Source of the DNA: Mauremys mutica
Lineage: Eukaryota; Chordata; Testudines; Geoemydidae
Assembly (NCBI RefSeq): GCF_020497125.1
Contig: NC_059080.1
Span: 72,026,618-72,090,617 of the forward strand
Direction of reading: 5' to 3'
DNA: 64,000 nt
Shown here one piece after another: positions 44,346 to 55,969 of this stretch. Every line of letters begins with the position of its first letter. The stretch's first letter is position 1. Position numbers and translations under genes: made by a program. The notes below the pieces were generated by a model that saw only the letters and a list, made by a program, of their open reading frames with translations, made no database searches and was not told the DNA's origin.

Positions 44346-45958
44346 TTCTGCAAACAAGATATTCATGTGTTAGAAGTTAGGACAATAAATTTCTCAAAAA
44401 CTATGCTTAATGATAAAGAGGGTGCAAATTTGAAAGATATGTATCATAGTTTGAAGCCACCGAGAAATTAAACAGGTCAGTCAAAAAGCACCTTAAGTGC
44501 TACTCCATCACGGCGTAGAAGTACAGATTTTATAGTCACTGTGGAGGCAAAAAAATTTCCCCCTGAAGACCAAATTATCTTGACATTTCCAGAAGTAAGC
44601 CACATTATACAATAAAATAGGAACTAATTAAATGCATTTAAGAAGCTCTTAACACAATATTTGCAGTTAAATAATGAAACAGAATACTGATGTTCTCTTG
44701 TGAATTTGCCAGGAAATCTAAGCTGAAATTAATTCAGCTTAAAGTATTAAATTAACTACAGGCCAGCAGTAAAAATTTAAAAAACATAGGTAGGAGAGTC
44801 TGGAAATGTGGAAGTGTCACTTGTAATTTTGATCTACTACAGTCTTTACTATGAGTTTGATTTTTTATGCAGAGAAATGCATGACACAATTAACAAATTC
44901 TTCAGGGTTTCAGATTCCTAGCCAGCTAAAATATACTTTAAAACATGAAGTTAGTAACTTAAGGTCCAAAAGAAGCGGATTGCTCTTCCTATTGTTGAAG
45001 TGTATTCTGCCTCAAAAGACAGTATTCCTTGCCAGCTATTTTGCAAGGTTAATTCTTATGCACAAGTGACATTGTTTCAATATATCCACATATCTAACTA
45101 ATCTGTATTCTAAGGTTAATTTTACTGAAAGCTTAATGGAAGTGATTGAAACCAAGCCACAAACTGGTGAGGACCAAATTCTTAAATGAAGAAATTTTTA
45201 AAATATTGCCTAAACCCTTCATGTTTACTGGGAAAAAAACAGAAATATTAGAGACTCTACACCACCAAATTTATGTCTGAATACTCGATATTCCAACAGG
45301 AAAAGATGACAATCTGATGGCCTTTATAGAAACAATTTTGTCTGAAGACTCAGAATCTTAAAGATGACCTAAGTTAAATCTTTTCATAACATCCAAAGAC
45401 CCATTTTCAAAAGAGCCCTAGGCATTAAAGGCCTAAATCCCACTGTCTTTCAATGAGATTTAGGATATGTTTACTCTGCAAATTAAGGTGTAATTTAATT
45501 TAGCTACTGTGAGTAACAATAGCAGCACAGACGTGGCAGCACAGGCTTCACTATGGTCTAGCCACCCAACTATAGTCCTGCCGGGGATGGTAGGAACATT
45601 TTCAGGTTTCAATGAGAGTTAAGCACCTAGGCACTTTTGAAAAACTCACTAGGCACCGATCTGAATATTTACGCTCCTGAACACCTATAAAAATCTGGCT
45701 CCAGAAACTGAGGAGCCTAAGAATCATTTAAAGACAGAATGATTTAGGCTCTTAAGTGCCTATTCTATTTTGAGAAAGGGAGTTAGGTGCTTATGAAAGT
45801 GTTAACTCCTCTACACTGAGAAATGATAAAATTACATAAGAAATCTGATTACTCCAAAAAGGAAAGTACCATATGATGTCTGCAACTGAGATAAGCAAAG
45901 CAAAATATTAATTTATCTGGCTCCTGGCTATTCTTCTTTCAGGAATTTGGGATTGTTA
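44346..45958. other. Intronic sequence with old SINE-like pieces
   Basis: Between 45390 and 45790, words such as CCATTTTCAAAAGAGCCCTA and AAGCACCTAGGCACTTTTGA belong to an old dispersed repeat also glimpsed at 38985-39075. A segment around 45470-45600 may be a separate insertion inside it. No gene. Confidence 0.4.
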
Positions 45959-46320
45959 GGCCTGGTCTACACTATGAGTTTAGGTTGAATTTAGCAGCAT
46001 TAAATCGAATTAACCCTGCACCCGTTCGCACAACGAAGCCACTTACTTCGACTTAAAGGGCCCTTAAAATTGATTTCTGTACTCCTCCCCGATGAGGGGA
46101 GTAGCGCTGAAATCGACATTGCCAGTTCGAATTAGGGTTAGTGTGGACGCAATTAGACGGTATTGGCCTCCGGGAGCTATCCCACAGTGCACCATTGTGA
46201 CCGCTCTGGACAGCAACCTGAACTCGGATGCACTGGCCAGGTAGACAGGAAAAGCTCCGCGAACTTTTGAATTTCATTTCCTGTTTGCCCAGCATGGAGA
46301 GCTGATCAGCACAGGTAACC

Positions 46321-46860
46321 ATGCAGTCCAAGAATCGAAAAAGAGCTTCAGCATGGACCGTATGGGAGGTACTGGATTTGATCGCTGTATGGCGAGATGA
46401 TTCCATGCTAGCAGACCTACATTCCAAAAGACAAAATGCCAAAACATTTGAAAAAATCTCCAAGGGCATGATGGAGAGATGCCACAATAGGGACTCAATA
46501 AAGTGCCACGTGAAAGTTAAGGAGCTCAGACAATCGTACCAGAAAACCAAAGAAGCAAACGGAAGGTGCACGGCAGAGCCGCAGAAATGCCGCTTCTACG
46601 CTGAGCTGCATGCAGTTCTCGGGGGGGGCCGCCATCACTACCCCACCCCTGACTGTGGATTCCGAGAAGGGAGTACTCTCAGCCATGCCTGAGGATTTTG
46701 CGGACGGGAAACATGAGGAGGAGGAGGACGAGCTTAAGGAGAGCACACAGCACATCATTCTCCCCAACAGCCAGGATCTTTTTCTCAGCCTGACTGAAGT
46801 AGCCTCCCAACCCTCCTAAGGTGGTTTCCCAGACCATGAAGCCATGGAAAGGACCTCTGG
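46321..46860 (+). pseudogene. Harbinger Myb/SANT-like gene, exon 1, frameshifted (copy 2)
   Basis: It begins MQSKNRKRASAWTVWEVLDL and continues with VKVKELRQSYQKTKEANGR and CRFYAELHAVLGG, colinear with copy 1. The frame breaks in a run of G's near 46621-46627. The other frame then gives TPPLTVDSEKGVLSAMPEDF, the acidic KHEEEEDELKE, and LPNSQDLFLSLTEVASQPS with a stop near 46817. The Myb/SANT domain itself is intact. Confidence 0.85.
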
Positions 46861-46959
46861 TGGGTGTACCTTTGTAAACATAAAACATGGTTTAAAAGCA
46901 AGCGTTTTTTAATGATTAATTTGCCCTGAGGACTTGGGATGCATTCGTGGCCAGTACAG

Positions 46960-47256
46960 CTACTGGGAAAGTCTGTTAACGTGTCTGGGGATGGAGCGGA
47001 AATCCTCCAGGGACATCTCCATGAAGCTCTCCTGGAGGTACTCCAAAAGTCTTTGCAGAAGGTTTCTGGGGAGAGCAGCCTTATTCTGTCCTCCATGGTA
47101 GGCCATTTTACCATGCCATGCTAGTAGCAAGTAATCTGGTATCATTGCATGACAAAGCCTGGCAGCATATGGTCCCGGTGTTCGCTGACATTCAAGCAAC
47201 ATCCGTTCTTTATCTCGCTGTGTTATCCTCAGGAGAGTAATATCGTTCATGGTAAC
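46960..47256 (-). CDS. Conserved antisense exon in the Harbinger Myb intron, copy 2
   Basis: The frame reads DITLLRITQRDKERML, then LLLAWHGKMAYHGG, then ALPRNLLQRLLEYLQESF and MEMSLEDFRSIPRHV. The acceptor (ATTCCCGTATTTCAACCAG) lies just right of 47256, at the codon homologous to the copy 1 acceptor. A conserved donor, CATG|GTAAGCC, lies at 47606/47605. The exon it would end reads ATEFSLHAAM in the phase that joins correctly, although a TAG lies about 18 codons upstream. The frame is open although the neighbouring Myb gene is broken. Family unknown; see the finding on a third element gene. Confidence 0.6.
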   Translation of the reverse strand, partial: VTMNDITLLRITQRDKERMLLECQRTPGPYAARLCHAMIPDYLLLAWHGKMAYHGGQNKAALPRNLLQRLLEYLQESFMEMSLEDFRSIPRHVNRLSQ

Positions 47257-47825
47257 CTGGTTGAAATACGGGAATTTAATTAAGGGGACATTCAGAGGTG
47301 ACCGTTCTTACTGGGCTGTTTTCCTGTGGCTGAAAAGAAATCCTCCCCGCAGTTAGCCAAGCGGGGGGGGGGGGCATTGGCACTGAGCTGTTCGCGTTTG
47401 GCTAGCAGGGATCTTCCCTGATACCAGCCACGTGGTGGGGGGAGGAGTAAAGCGATCATCCCAGAGAGCTGAATGGGGGGGGTAGTTTGGTTTCTGCTGC
47501 TGCACGTTGACACAAAAACCACAGCACTCAACGGGCTTTGCTTGGTATGGGAAAGGAGAGCGCTGCTTTTATGAAGGTTGCAGAAGCCGAAAGACTATGG
47601 CTTACCATGGCTGCATGCAAGCTGAATTCTGTTGCCCAGGCCTGCATCTGTGATCTCTAACACCAAAGCCGCAGGCACTCAATATTAAGATGCAAAATGC
47701 AACCTTGTACCAAAATCACATGTGCTATGTAATGTGAATAGTATTGTTCACTGTGAAAGAGTATAAGCATTGTTCTGTAAAATGTATCTTTTTAAATACT
47801 TCTCTCCCTTTTTTCCTTCCCGCAG

Positions 47826-47985
47826 CTGCAAATTTTTCAAGCCTCCCTCCTCCGTCCCAAAGGCTATCTCAGATAAGGCGGCAAAAAAAACCGCATGCAC
47901 GATAAAATGCTCTCTGAGATCATGCAGTCGACCCGCAATGAAAGAGCTCATCTGAATGAGTGGAAGGACACAGTATCATGTACAG
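47826..47985 (+). pseudogene. Harbinger Myb/SANT-like gene, exon 2, truncated (copy 2)
   Basis: After the acceptor TTTTTTCCTTCCCGCAG the frame reads ANFSSLPPPSQRLSQIRRQ, then after a frameshift MLSEIMQSTRNERAHLNEW. This matches the basic and helical part of copy 1 exon 2. The resemblance stops at about 47990. Confidence 0.7.
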
Positions 47986-47990
47986 GAAAG

Positions 47991-49786
47991 CGGATTACTT
48001 GTAGAAAAAAGCAACATTCACTTGAGGTTAAAAATTCAACCTTAATACTGTTAGAGAAATGTCAAAGACCTATCCTTGGATAAGGAACTAGAAGACTGCT
48101 TAAAACTTATAATACAAAAAAAAATTAAATTCCACGATTATCTACTATACTTCAGGCGTATCCATTATTGTTGAATACTGTAAAATTCAAAGTTACCATT
48201 ATATCAAATACTTGATATTTAACCTTTTTTACCTTTTTTTTTTTTGCACTCATAATGTTGCAACTAATTCAGAGACAACACAGACTTTGTGATGAAAACT
48301 AATGCTGGACCCACTGATTAATGTGTACGGACTAGACTGTGACTTGGAATACATGGCCATGCTATATTATAAAGGGGAAAAAGAACCCCACTTCCACACA
48401 CGTGTAGGCTACACGGACCTTGGTTCTGACCGTGGTTGCAAATGGAGCAGGTGGACAGGTAATGGATGAAGCTTTCACCCCAGGCCCATCCTCATGTGCC
48501 AGCTAGAACAAGCACGGGGTTTCAGGGTTTGGGGGGATTTTCTACAGGGACTGGTACAGGCCAGCATCAAATTACTACCTGCCATCCATCCCCTAGTGAA
48601 GAAAAAGAAGAAAGTTGTTCCTCAGATAAATGTTTTTGAGTTACACTGCCTCTGGAGGTGGTGTAGTTTATACATGTGAGCACACGCACACGCCCTCAAT
48701 ATTGTGCTGAAAGGCACAATCTAGTCCTAAGTCTTTAATGCTTTTCAGGAAACCACTGGAAAGAAAGCTCTGTAGTAAAAGGTTTTGTTTGGGGGGAGGA
48801 GGGAAATCGCTCATGGTAATTTGTTTACTATATTCAGAGGCGTGCAAGAACTGCAATTGTGGTCAGCCCACGCACGAAGGACAAAGAAGTGGAGAACTTC
48901 TTGTCCCTATCTTCCCTTGTACATTCATGCTGACCCTGAGCACAATCTGGCCCCAGCTGATTAGGTTTTCACCTCTTTTCAGGATACCATTGGAAAGAAC
49001 ACCCTAGATACTTTCTTTCTGAAGGGTTCATTTTAAAAGGCATTCTTAAATTCCACTGCATCTTACCTGCAAAGAAAAAAATCACATGTAAGCTTCCTGC
49101 CCTGTTTACCCCTTCTCCAAAACGAGAATGCAAATTCTTTTCTCTACAATACCAAGCACAGAACAAATTGTAATGAAAACTCAAATGGAAAAAAACCAAG
49201 TGAGACTGAGCAAAACTTCTAGATGTCCACTTGTTCCAACACCTCTAAAGACTAATTTCACAAGCTGAGGTTTTCTATGTATGGTGTATTTCTTATTACG
49301 GGGTGAAATTTTATGCAAGATAAATATTTTTAAATGTTCTTTAGTTTGTAGTTCTACCTGGAATACTTTTAGAAAAAAGGTAAACAGTCTTATTGGACAA
49401 TTCTGAGTTACAAGAAATGGAACTTTTGTACTTTATTAACTTAATATATTGCTCCATTTTCTGTTTTCAGATTATCTAGACAGCATTTCATTGGCAAATT
49501 TGTGAATAAATCTCCATTAATGCTGAAGACTATTACTATGTGAGCTTACATTTAAAGTTCCCACTTTAACTTGAATTGATTTGATCCAGTGAGAATACAG
49601 GAATTATTTAAGAGAAAAGCCACTGATTTTTAAAACAGTTAATATTCAAAACCTATCTTTAAATTTCTGACATGGCACTGAACCCGATTTGGTTTTGTGC
49701 TTATTCGCAACACATACAGAATTCTCTGTTTTACAAGGCTATGATGATTTCCTCTACTCTCATGAGAAATGTATGCAAGCATAAGA
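47991..49786. other. Intronic sequence, nothing recognised
   Basis: Short frames at 48494-49199 on both strands show no domain. The pyrimidine-rich and G-rich patches (near 48790) are not part of a repeat I can name. Confidence 0.45.
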
Positions 49787-50270
49787 TTCATAGATTCCAA
49801 GGCCTGAAGGTACAATTGTGATCAACTGGTCTGACCTCCTATATAGCACAAGCCATAGAAGTTCCCTCAAATAATTCCTAGAGCATAGGTTGGAGAAAAA
49901 CATTCAATTTTGATTTTAAAATTGTCAGCGATGGAGAATCCACCATAACCCTTGGTAAACTATTCCAATGGTTAATAAGGCGTAAATTTTTACAGTGAAA
50001 GTTATTTCCTGTCTGAATTTGTCTAGCTTCAACTTCCAGCCATTGGATCATGTTTTACCTTTCTCTGCCACACTGAGGAGCCCACTATTCAATATTTGCT
50101 CCCCATGCATATACATATAATTGCAATCAAGTCACCCGTTAACCTTCTCTTTGTTAAGATAAAGAGATCGAACTTCTTGAGTCTACCAATATAAGGCATG
50201 TTTTCTAACCCTTTAATCATTCTCATGGCTCTTTTCTGAACCCTCTCCAATTTTTCAAACAACAGTACAC
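49787..50270 (-). mobile_element. CR1 LINE 3' fragment, old
   Basis: ATTCATAGATTCCAAGGCC (3' end), GATGGAGAATCCACCATAAC, CCATTGGATCATGTTTTACC and GGCTCTTTTCTGAACCCTCT occur in CR1 order on the minus strand. It is diverged and has no open frame. Confidence 0.8.
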
Positions 50271-50917
50271 AAAAGTTTTAGTTACCTTTGATTCATCTGC
50301 ACATATATTAAAGTTATGTCTCTTACTTCGATCTTATTCATTCTGGTAAATGATGAACTTATAGCAACTCTCTGCCCCTTAAATGGTGACTGAAAAATGT
50401 TTAGAAGTACTAAATTAATTTTTATGTACTTTCTTTTTACTCCCTGAGGGAATGTCAGATTGGAAATTTAGGATGGTTTTCCTGAGAAGATATATGAAAT
50501 CCGATACACACAGTCTAACAGTGCTTGCCCTATGCCTTTAGTTATTGAACAAGCGTCAGTTTGACTCTTCAACCAAAAATTTTATAAATCTCAGAATCAG
50601 AGAAAAACTACCCTAGAAAATATAATTACTTTATTTGTTAAGTAGCATTTCCTGAAGAACTAGAGTTTATCAATAACCTTGAATGTCTTGCTGCTCTAAT
50701 CAAATGGATTTGGGTTTGGGAAGTCTGAGTGAAGTGATGCTCAAAACTTCCGAGGCAAAGGAAGACAGGTAAGAGTACACAAATGTACTTCACCTCCTGC
50801 TTATGGCCTATTCAACAACAGCACTGAAGATGTGGTAAATGGCTGTGTTCCTGGCAACTGACTTCATATAGCAATTGCAGCAGCAAACAGCAAAGGGTAA
50901 ATAAAACCTTCGGACAA

Positions 50918-51156
50918 CAAGGAGTCCGGTGGCACCTTAAAGGCTAACAGATTTATTTGGGCATAAGCTTTCGTGGATAGAAAACCCACTTCTTCAGATG
51001 CAAGTGGGTAAAACCCCCACTTCTTGCATCTGAAGAAGGGGGTTTTCTACCCACGAAAGCTTATGCCCAAATAAATCTGTTAGTCTTTAAGGTCCCACTG
51101 GACTCCTCGCTGTTTTTGTGGATATAGACTAACATGGCTACCCTCTGATACTTGAC
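50918..51156. mobile_element. Palindromic Penelope-type insertion, 13-bp TSD
   Basis: Arms of about 90 bp are inverted. The left has ATTTATTTGGGCATAAGCTT and the right has AAGCTTATGCCCAAATAAAT, followed by a tail with TAGACTAACATGGCTACC. Flanks AACCTTCGGACAA (50905-50917) and AACCTTAGGACAA (51157-51169) differ by one base. The sequence is the same family as the 3' end of the Penelope-like element at 59.2-60.0 kb. Confidence 0.8.
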
Positions 51157-51235
51157 AACCTTAGGACAATCATTTAAACCATTATATAAACCACTAAACC
51201 TTAGGACAGTAATTTAAATCTATATTATAACCACT
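51157..51235. repeat. Tandem duplication of about 39 bp beside the insertion
   Basis: AACCTTAGGACAATCATTT ... ATATAAACCACT is followed by a diverged second copy (AACCTTAGGACAGTAATTT ... ATTATAACCACT). The first unit begins with the right target duplication of the neighbouring insertion, so the target-site word occurs three times. Confidence 0.75.
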
Positions 51236-51694
51236 GTGTTGAGCAGCCAAGAGTTCCCTGTTAATAAATACTATTGGTGCTATCCACTGGGACAGGGAGA
51301 GAATTAAACTTTGAACATATGGGGATGTCACCCATCCAATGCAAAAAACAAGATAGTTTCAAACTAGAGAGATAAAACGTGCATAAATAATCAAACAAAA
51401 TAAATGCACTGAAATACATATATGAACTGTTTCTTTAGATACCCACACACAGACACACACATAATGTTCAACCCAATTGCCAAATTCTCAAAAGCCAACC
51501 AATGAAGAAAAATTGTCGTAGAACACCACATATCAGTGAAAGTAGGTCCTAGTCAGATAAATTGGGTTTTAAGCAATTTTGCAAATGAGTAACTACTCAG
51601 TTGAAATTCTAACTCAGGGTTAGCCACCAAAATTGACACTGCATAGAATGTCAACAGTGAAGAGCCAGAGAAACAGAATTGCCTGGCTTGCAGA

Positions 51695-53262
51695 TCAGTA
51701 TGAGGAATCACAGGCCAGGAAAGGACCTGGAGATGTCATCTAGTCCAGTCTTCTGCACTCATGGCAAGACTAAGTATTATCTGGACCACCCCTGACAGGT
51801 GTTTGTCTAACCTGCTCTTAAAAATATCCAATGATGGAGATTTCACAAACTCCCTAGGCAATTTACTCCAGTGCTTAACCATCCTGATAGGAAATTTTTC
51901 CTAATGTCCAACCTAAACCATCCTTGCTGCAATTTAAGCCCATTGCTTCTTGTCCTTTCCTCAGAGGTTAAGGAGAACAATTTTTCTCCCTCCTCCAACA
52001 TTTATGTACTTGAAAACTATTATGTCCCCTCTCAGTCTTCTCTTCTCCAGACTAAACAAATCCAATTTTTTCAATCTTCCCTCATAGGTAAGTCTGCATT
52101 TTAGTCACGGGTATTTTTAGTAAAAGTAATGGACGGGTCACAGCCAGTAAACAAAAATTCACAGCCTGCGACCTGTCCATGACTTTTACTATATACCCCT
52201 AAATAAAACTTGGGCTGGGGGCCACAGGGGCTGGGGGCCTGGGACCCCTGCTGGCATTGTGGGGGGAGGGGATGGGCAGCAGCGCGTGGACCAGGACCCC
52301 TGCTGGTGCTATTGGGAGGGACGAGGTTGGCAGGGCTGGCAGGCTCCCTACCCAGCTCTGACTAGCATGCCCCTGAAGCTCATAGGGGGAGGGGTGGCGA
52401 GGGGGGCGCCGCATGCTGTTCCTGCCACGAGCGCCGGTTCTGCAGCTCCCATTGGCTGGGAACCACAGCCAATGGGAGCTGCAGGGGTGGCACCGGCGGG
52501 CAGCACGCAGAGGCTCCTGGCTCCTCCACTTAGAAGCTGCAGGGACATGCTGGTGGGAGCTGGGGAGCCCCTTCCCCAGGTAAGCGCTGTCCCATATCCC
52601 AACACCCTGCTCCAGCCCTGAGCCCCGTCCCACAGTCAAACTGCTGCTGCTGCTGGCCAAGGGGCTACCCAGCTAGGGCAGCCCCTGAGCCAGCCGCACC
52701 AGCTGCAGAAGTCATGGAAAGTCACAGAATCTGTGACTGCTGTGATAGACACACAGCCTTACTCATAGGTCGTATTTTCTAGATCTTTAATCATTTTTGT
52801 TGCTCCTCTCTGCACTTTCTCCAATCTTTCCTAAAATGTGGCACCCTTAACTGGACACAATACTCCAGTTGAGGCCTAATCAGCACAGAGTAAAGTGGAA
52901 GAATTACTTCTTGTGTCTTGCTTACAACACTCTTGCTAATACAACCCAGAATGATGTTTGCGTTTTTTGTTACACTGTTGACTCATATTTAGTTTGTGAT
53001 CCACTACGACCCCCACATCCCTTTCTGCAGTACTCCTTCTTAGGCAGTTATTTCCAATTTTGTATGTGTGCAACTGATTGTTCCTTCCTAAGTGGAGTAC
53101 TCTGCATTTGTCCTTATTGAATTTCATCCTATTTACTTTAGACCATTTCTCCAGTCTGCCTAGATCATTTTGAATTTTAATCCTATAACCTAAAGCACTT
53201 GCAACCCCTCCCAGCTTGGTATCATCTGGAAACGTTATACGTGTATTCTCTATGCCCCTATC
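51695..53262 (-). mobile_element. CR1 LINE with RT remains, split by a hAT-type element
   Basis: The 3' end is at about 51695 (GGAAAGGACCTGGAGATGTC). After the insertion at 52089-52761 the element continues. The minus frame 53301-52936 carries TFPDDTKLGGVASALGYRI, where FPDD replaces the usual F/YADD polymerase motif, then MKFNKDKCRVLHLGRNNQL and AERDVGVVVDHKLNMSQQC. The Ala-to-Pro change and frame breaks indicate an inactive copy. Confidence 0.88.
52089..52761. mobile_element. hAT-type non-autonomous element, perfect 8-bp TSD
   Basis: CTCATAGG occurs at 52081-52088 and 52762-52769. Ends are TAAGTCTGCATTTTAGTCAC and, reversed, TAAGGCTGTGTGTCTATCAC. Internal words GTCATGGAAAGTCACAG and CCTGTCCATGACTTTTAC are also inverted. 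The GC-rich core contains inverted CCCATTGGCTGGGAACC / CCAATGGGAGCTGC. Frames there on both strands are composition by-products. Confidence 0.88.
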
Positions 53263-53299
53263 TATGCCTTTGGCTGTGGCACGGCCCCATACCCATGCC

Positions 53300-54430
53300 A
53301 ATTTGCAATGGGATCAGGGGTAAGGGGCATGTATCAGATCTCAAGTGCGACAGGATCCCTGGGGTACAACCTGAAATTGAGGTACCGCTGTGCTCCCTTA
53401 GAGCTCAGCCTGGAGAGTTTTCTCAATGCTTTGCTAGTGACAAGCAGCAAACCCCTCCAGGCTCTTTGATCACTTGACACAACAGCATCCAGAGCCTCAT
53501 ACGCAGCTAAATAACATGAATGCATCCTGAGCCACTCACAAATCACATAGAGCAAGACACCAGCAAATCTCCCAAGCCCCCAGCCTTGCATCCAGAACTG
53601 TACTGTCTACCCCGGTCAGAAGCCTGACCAGTGTAAATTCATTACCCAGTCAACCCCTCAATGTGGAGAGCACACACACCAGCCTTTGTAAAGTGAGCTG
53701 AAATTTTCCAAGTACTTCAACCAAAACACATTGTTTTAGGTAAAATATAAAATAGATTTATTAACTACAGAAAAATAGATTTTAAGTGATAGGCATAATA
53801 GATCAGAAATAGTTACCAAAGAAAACAGTTTAAGTCTAAATCTTAAACCTTATTAGACCAGGTAGTATTTGGATCAAGCAGTTTTTCTCACCCCACTGGA
53901 TGTTGCAGATACATTATAGTTCTTAATACACAGGCTTCCCCTTTAAGCTAGGACCAGTCTCCTCAGTTCAAGTCTTTGTCTTCCCAGTGTTCTTGTTGCT
54001 TCCAGCACAGGTGGGGGGAGGAGAAAAGCATGATGCCACTGTCCCCTATTCTATATCCTCAGTCCATGTGCCTGGAAAACACTAGCCCAGGCATCTCCTG
54101 GTGGGCTTTACTGAGTCACAGGGTTCAGCAATCCCCCACTGTGTGATTTTTACACAAATCTCTTGCAGCATTGTAAATCCCTTGATTACAATCCCCTGCT
54201 GATTGATGGTTGTTTAGAGTGGGTTACTTCCTTTGTTGTCACTGGGGAGCTAGCAGTGGAGACTCTCAAACTTACAACATATTTCAGTAACAACCATACA
54301 GCAAAATCTCAACTTCATACACACTAATGATATACATATGTTGACAGAACAATGGGTTTCAGCAGATCAATACTTTTCATATGATATCTTACATTTTATA
54401 CAAAGGATTCCATGTATCAATTATATAACG
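53300..54430 (-). mobile_element. LTR-like retroelement block
   Basis: The plus strand contains AAAATAGATTTATTAACTAC, whose complement carries AATAAA, and a series of words (TTTTTCTCACCCCACTGGATG, TATCCTCAGTCCATGTGCC, ACAACCATACAGCAAAATCTC). I associate these with an antisense turtle LTR family. No TG...CA ends or target duplication were placed, so the limits are approximate. Confidence 0.5.
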
Positions 54431-54642
54431 GGGGGGAATACGTGAGTTCCAGGGTGCTGCTTTGTGGTACAGAGTGCCACATCCAGTTTCATTAGTCCTG
54501 CACCTTCATTCCCACAATGCATTAAAGTGAACCCTTTTCTTCCCTAGCCTTACACAATTTTGGTCTCTGTCCCCCATGCGCTGGTAGTAACATGCTGCAC
54601 TGACTGACCAAAGCAGAACAGTTTTCCACTGCACTTTTTGCG

Positions 54643-54950
54643 GTGAAAAAGGATTCAACTCCAAGAGAAACAGCTTGGCCCTCCAGGTATATCTGGGTGC
54701 TAAACAATGTGTGGGCAGAGTACAGAGTTCTCCTCCCATTCAGAAGGAGCAGCAGAAATATTCACCTCCACGGCAGAAATATTCAGAGAGGCTGGAGCAA
54801 GAGGGCATTCAGCAGACTCCATCCCAGTGCTGGGAATGCATGAAGCACTTGAGGCTTATGCACAGGAAGGCCAAAGACTCCGGCAGTCTGGGAGGACTCA
54901 TGCACTTATATGAGGAGTTGAGTGGGTGCTGTCAGGGTACTCATTATTGA
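54643..54950 (+). pseudogene. Myb/SANT-like domain remnant (copy 3, exon 1)
   Basis: One frame gives IWVLNNVWAEYRVLLPFRRS and SSRNIHLHGRNI. After a frameshift another gives RLEQEGIQQTPSQCWECMKH, LRLMHRKAKDSGSLGG and MHLYEELSGC. Together these are the helices of a Myb/SANT-like domain (pattern IQRTPxQCWxKxKxL..Y.KAKD..). A frameshift near 54780 and the lack of a clean start show that it is dead. Confidence 0.65.
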
Positions 54951-55432
54951 ATCTGAAGTGGCTCAAGATTCCTCTTCAACCCTGCCAGCCTCACTATCCA
55001 GAAGATTGGAAGGATAAGGAGCATGTGATTCTGCACCTTTAACTGGAGCAGCAGGTTGACGAAGCTCACCATAACAAACCTGAAGGACCCCAGGCTGCAG
55101 TAGGAACCAGAATCCCGGGCTGGTATGTTCCAGTGCTCCCCCAGGCACCCCAGCGCTATTCCCCTCTTGCTCTGGTGCTAAATTCCCATTTTTAAGATGA
55201 AGGGGCTATGAAGTACTGTGCAGTGACTTTTCCTTCCTAGATAATATGGCATGCAGTGCTATGTCTCTGTGTATTTGAACTGCAGTGCTGAAGCCATGGC
55301 ATTGTCAAGCCCCATTCCCTTACCAAACTCCTCCAACTTTTGCCGCCACTCTGCTCCACCCTGAAATGGTCCTCAAGTGAGAAAGATCTAAATCAATGAT
55401 TTTATTGATTTTTGATTAACCACAATTATGCA

Positions 55433-55633
55433 AGTTTAGAGGGGTAGCCGTGTTAGTCTGAATCTGTAAAAGCAGCAAAGAGTCCTGTGGCACCTTATAG
55501 ACTAACAGACGTATTGGAGCATGAGCTTTCGTGGGTGAATACCCACTTTGTCGGATGCATGTATTCACCCATGAAAGCTCATGCTCCAATACGTCTGTTA
55601 GTCTATAAGGTGCCACAGGACTCTCTGCTGTTT
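55433..55633. mobile_element. Palindromic Penelope-type insertion, perfect 12-bp TSD
   Basis: CACAATTATGCA occurs at 55421-55432 and 55634-55645. Inverted arms of about 80 bp carry ACGTATTGGAGCATGAGCTT and AAGCTCATGCTCCAATACGT. The outer left end GTAGCCGTGTTAGTCTGAAT is the terminal word of the same family. The near-identical arms suggest it is young. A frame reading through both arms (55487-55813) is a by-product. Confidence 0.85.
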
Positions 55634-55969
55634 CACAATTATGCATTTACTTTCTTAAAGCTGTTTTTTCAAACATTTTATAAAGGAAAAAATCAGTGTC
55701 TCTCTGTGCATGGGCACTTCTCAGACAGTAGTAATGGTCCTAGGGCTGCATCAGGGAGGAAGATACAGGTTGGGGAAAGGAACAGAACGCATCTGCAGAA
55801 AGCTTACCATTGATTTAAGGAAAAGTTAGTTAGAGCAGTCTTTTCTCCCTGGGAAGATTACAAAGTCTTTACTGTCTCTGTCCCCGGTGTCTGCTCTTTC
55901 CCTGCACAGAGCCATATAGCAGAAGCCAGAGAATAACCTTCCAAGGGGAGCAGTGAGGGCAAAAAAACC

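Larger units (their letters stand above)
45959..47990 (+). mobile_element. PIF/Harbinger element, copy 2, right end missing
   Basis: The left end is GGCCTGGTCTACACTATG after TTA (45956-45958). The sub-terminal sequence (AGCGCTGAAATCGACATTG, GGGAGCTATCCCACAGTGCA) matches copy 1. A broken Myb/SANT-like gene and the antisense conserved exon are inside. The match ends within the second Myb exon at about 47990, and no right terminus or transposase was found. Confidence 0.8.

Noticed and set aside
52199..52660. 153-codon minus and 120-codon plus frames
   Set aside because: Both lie in the GC-rich palindromic body of a hAT-type element bounded by an exact 8-bp duplication, and neither contains a transposase motif.
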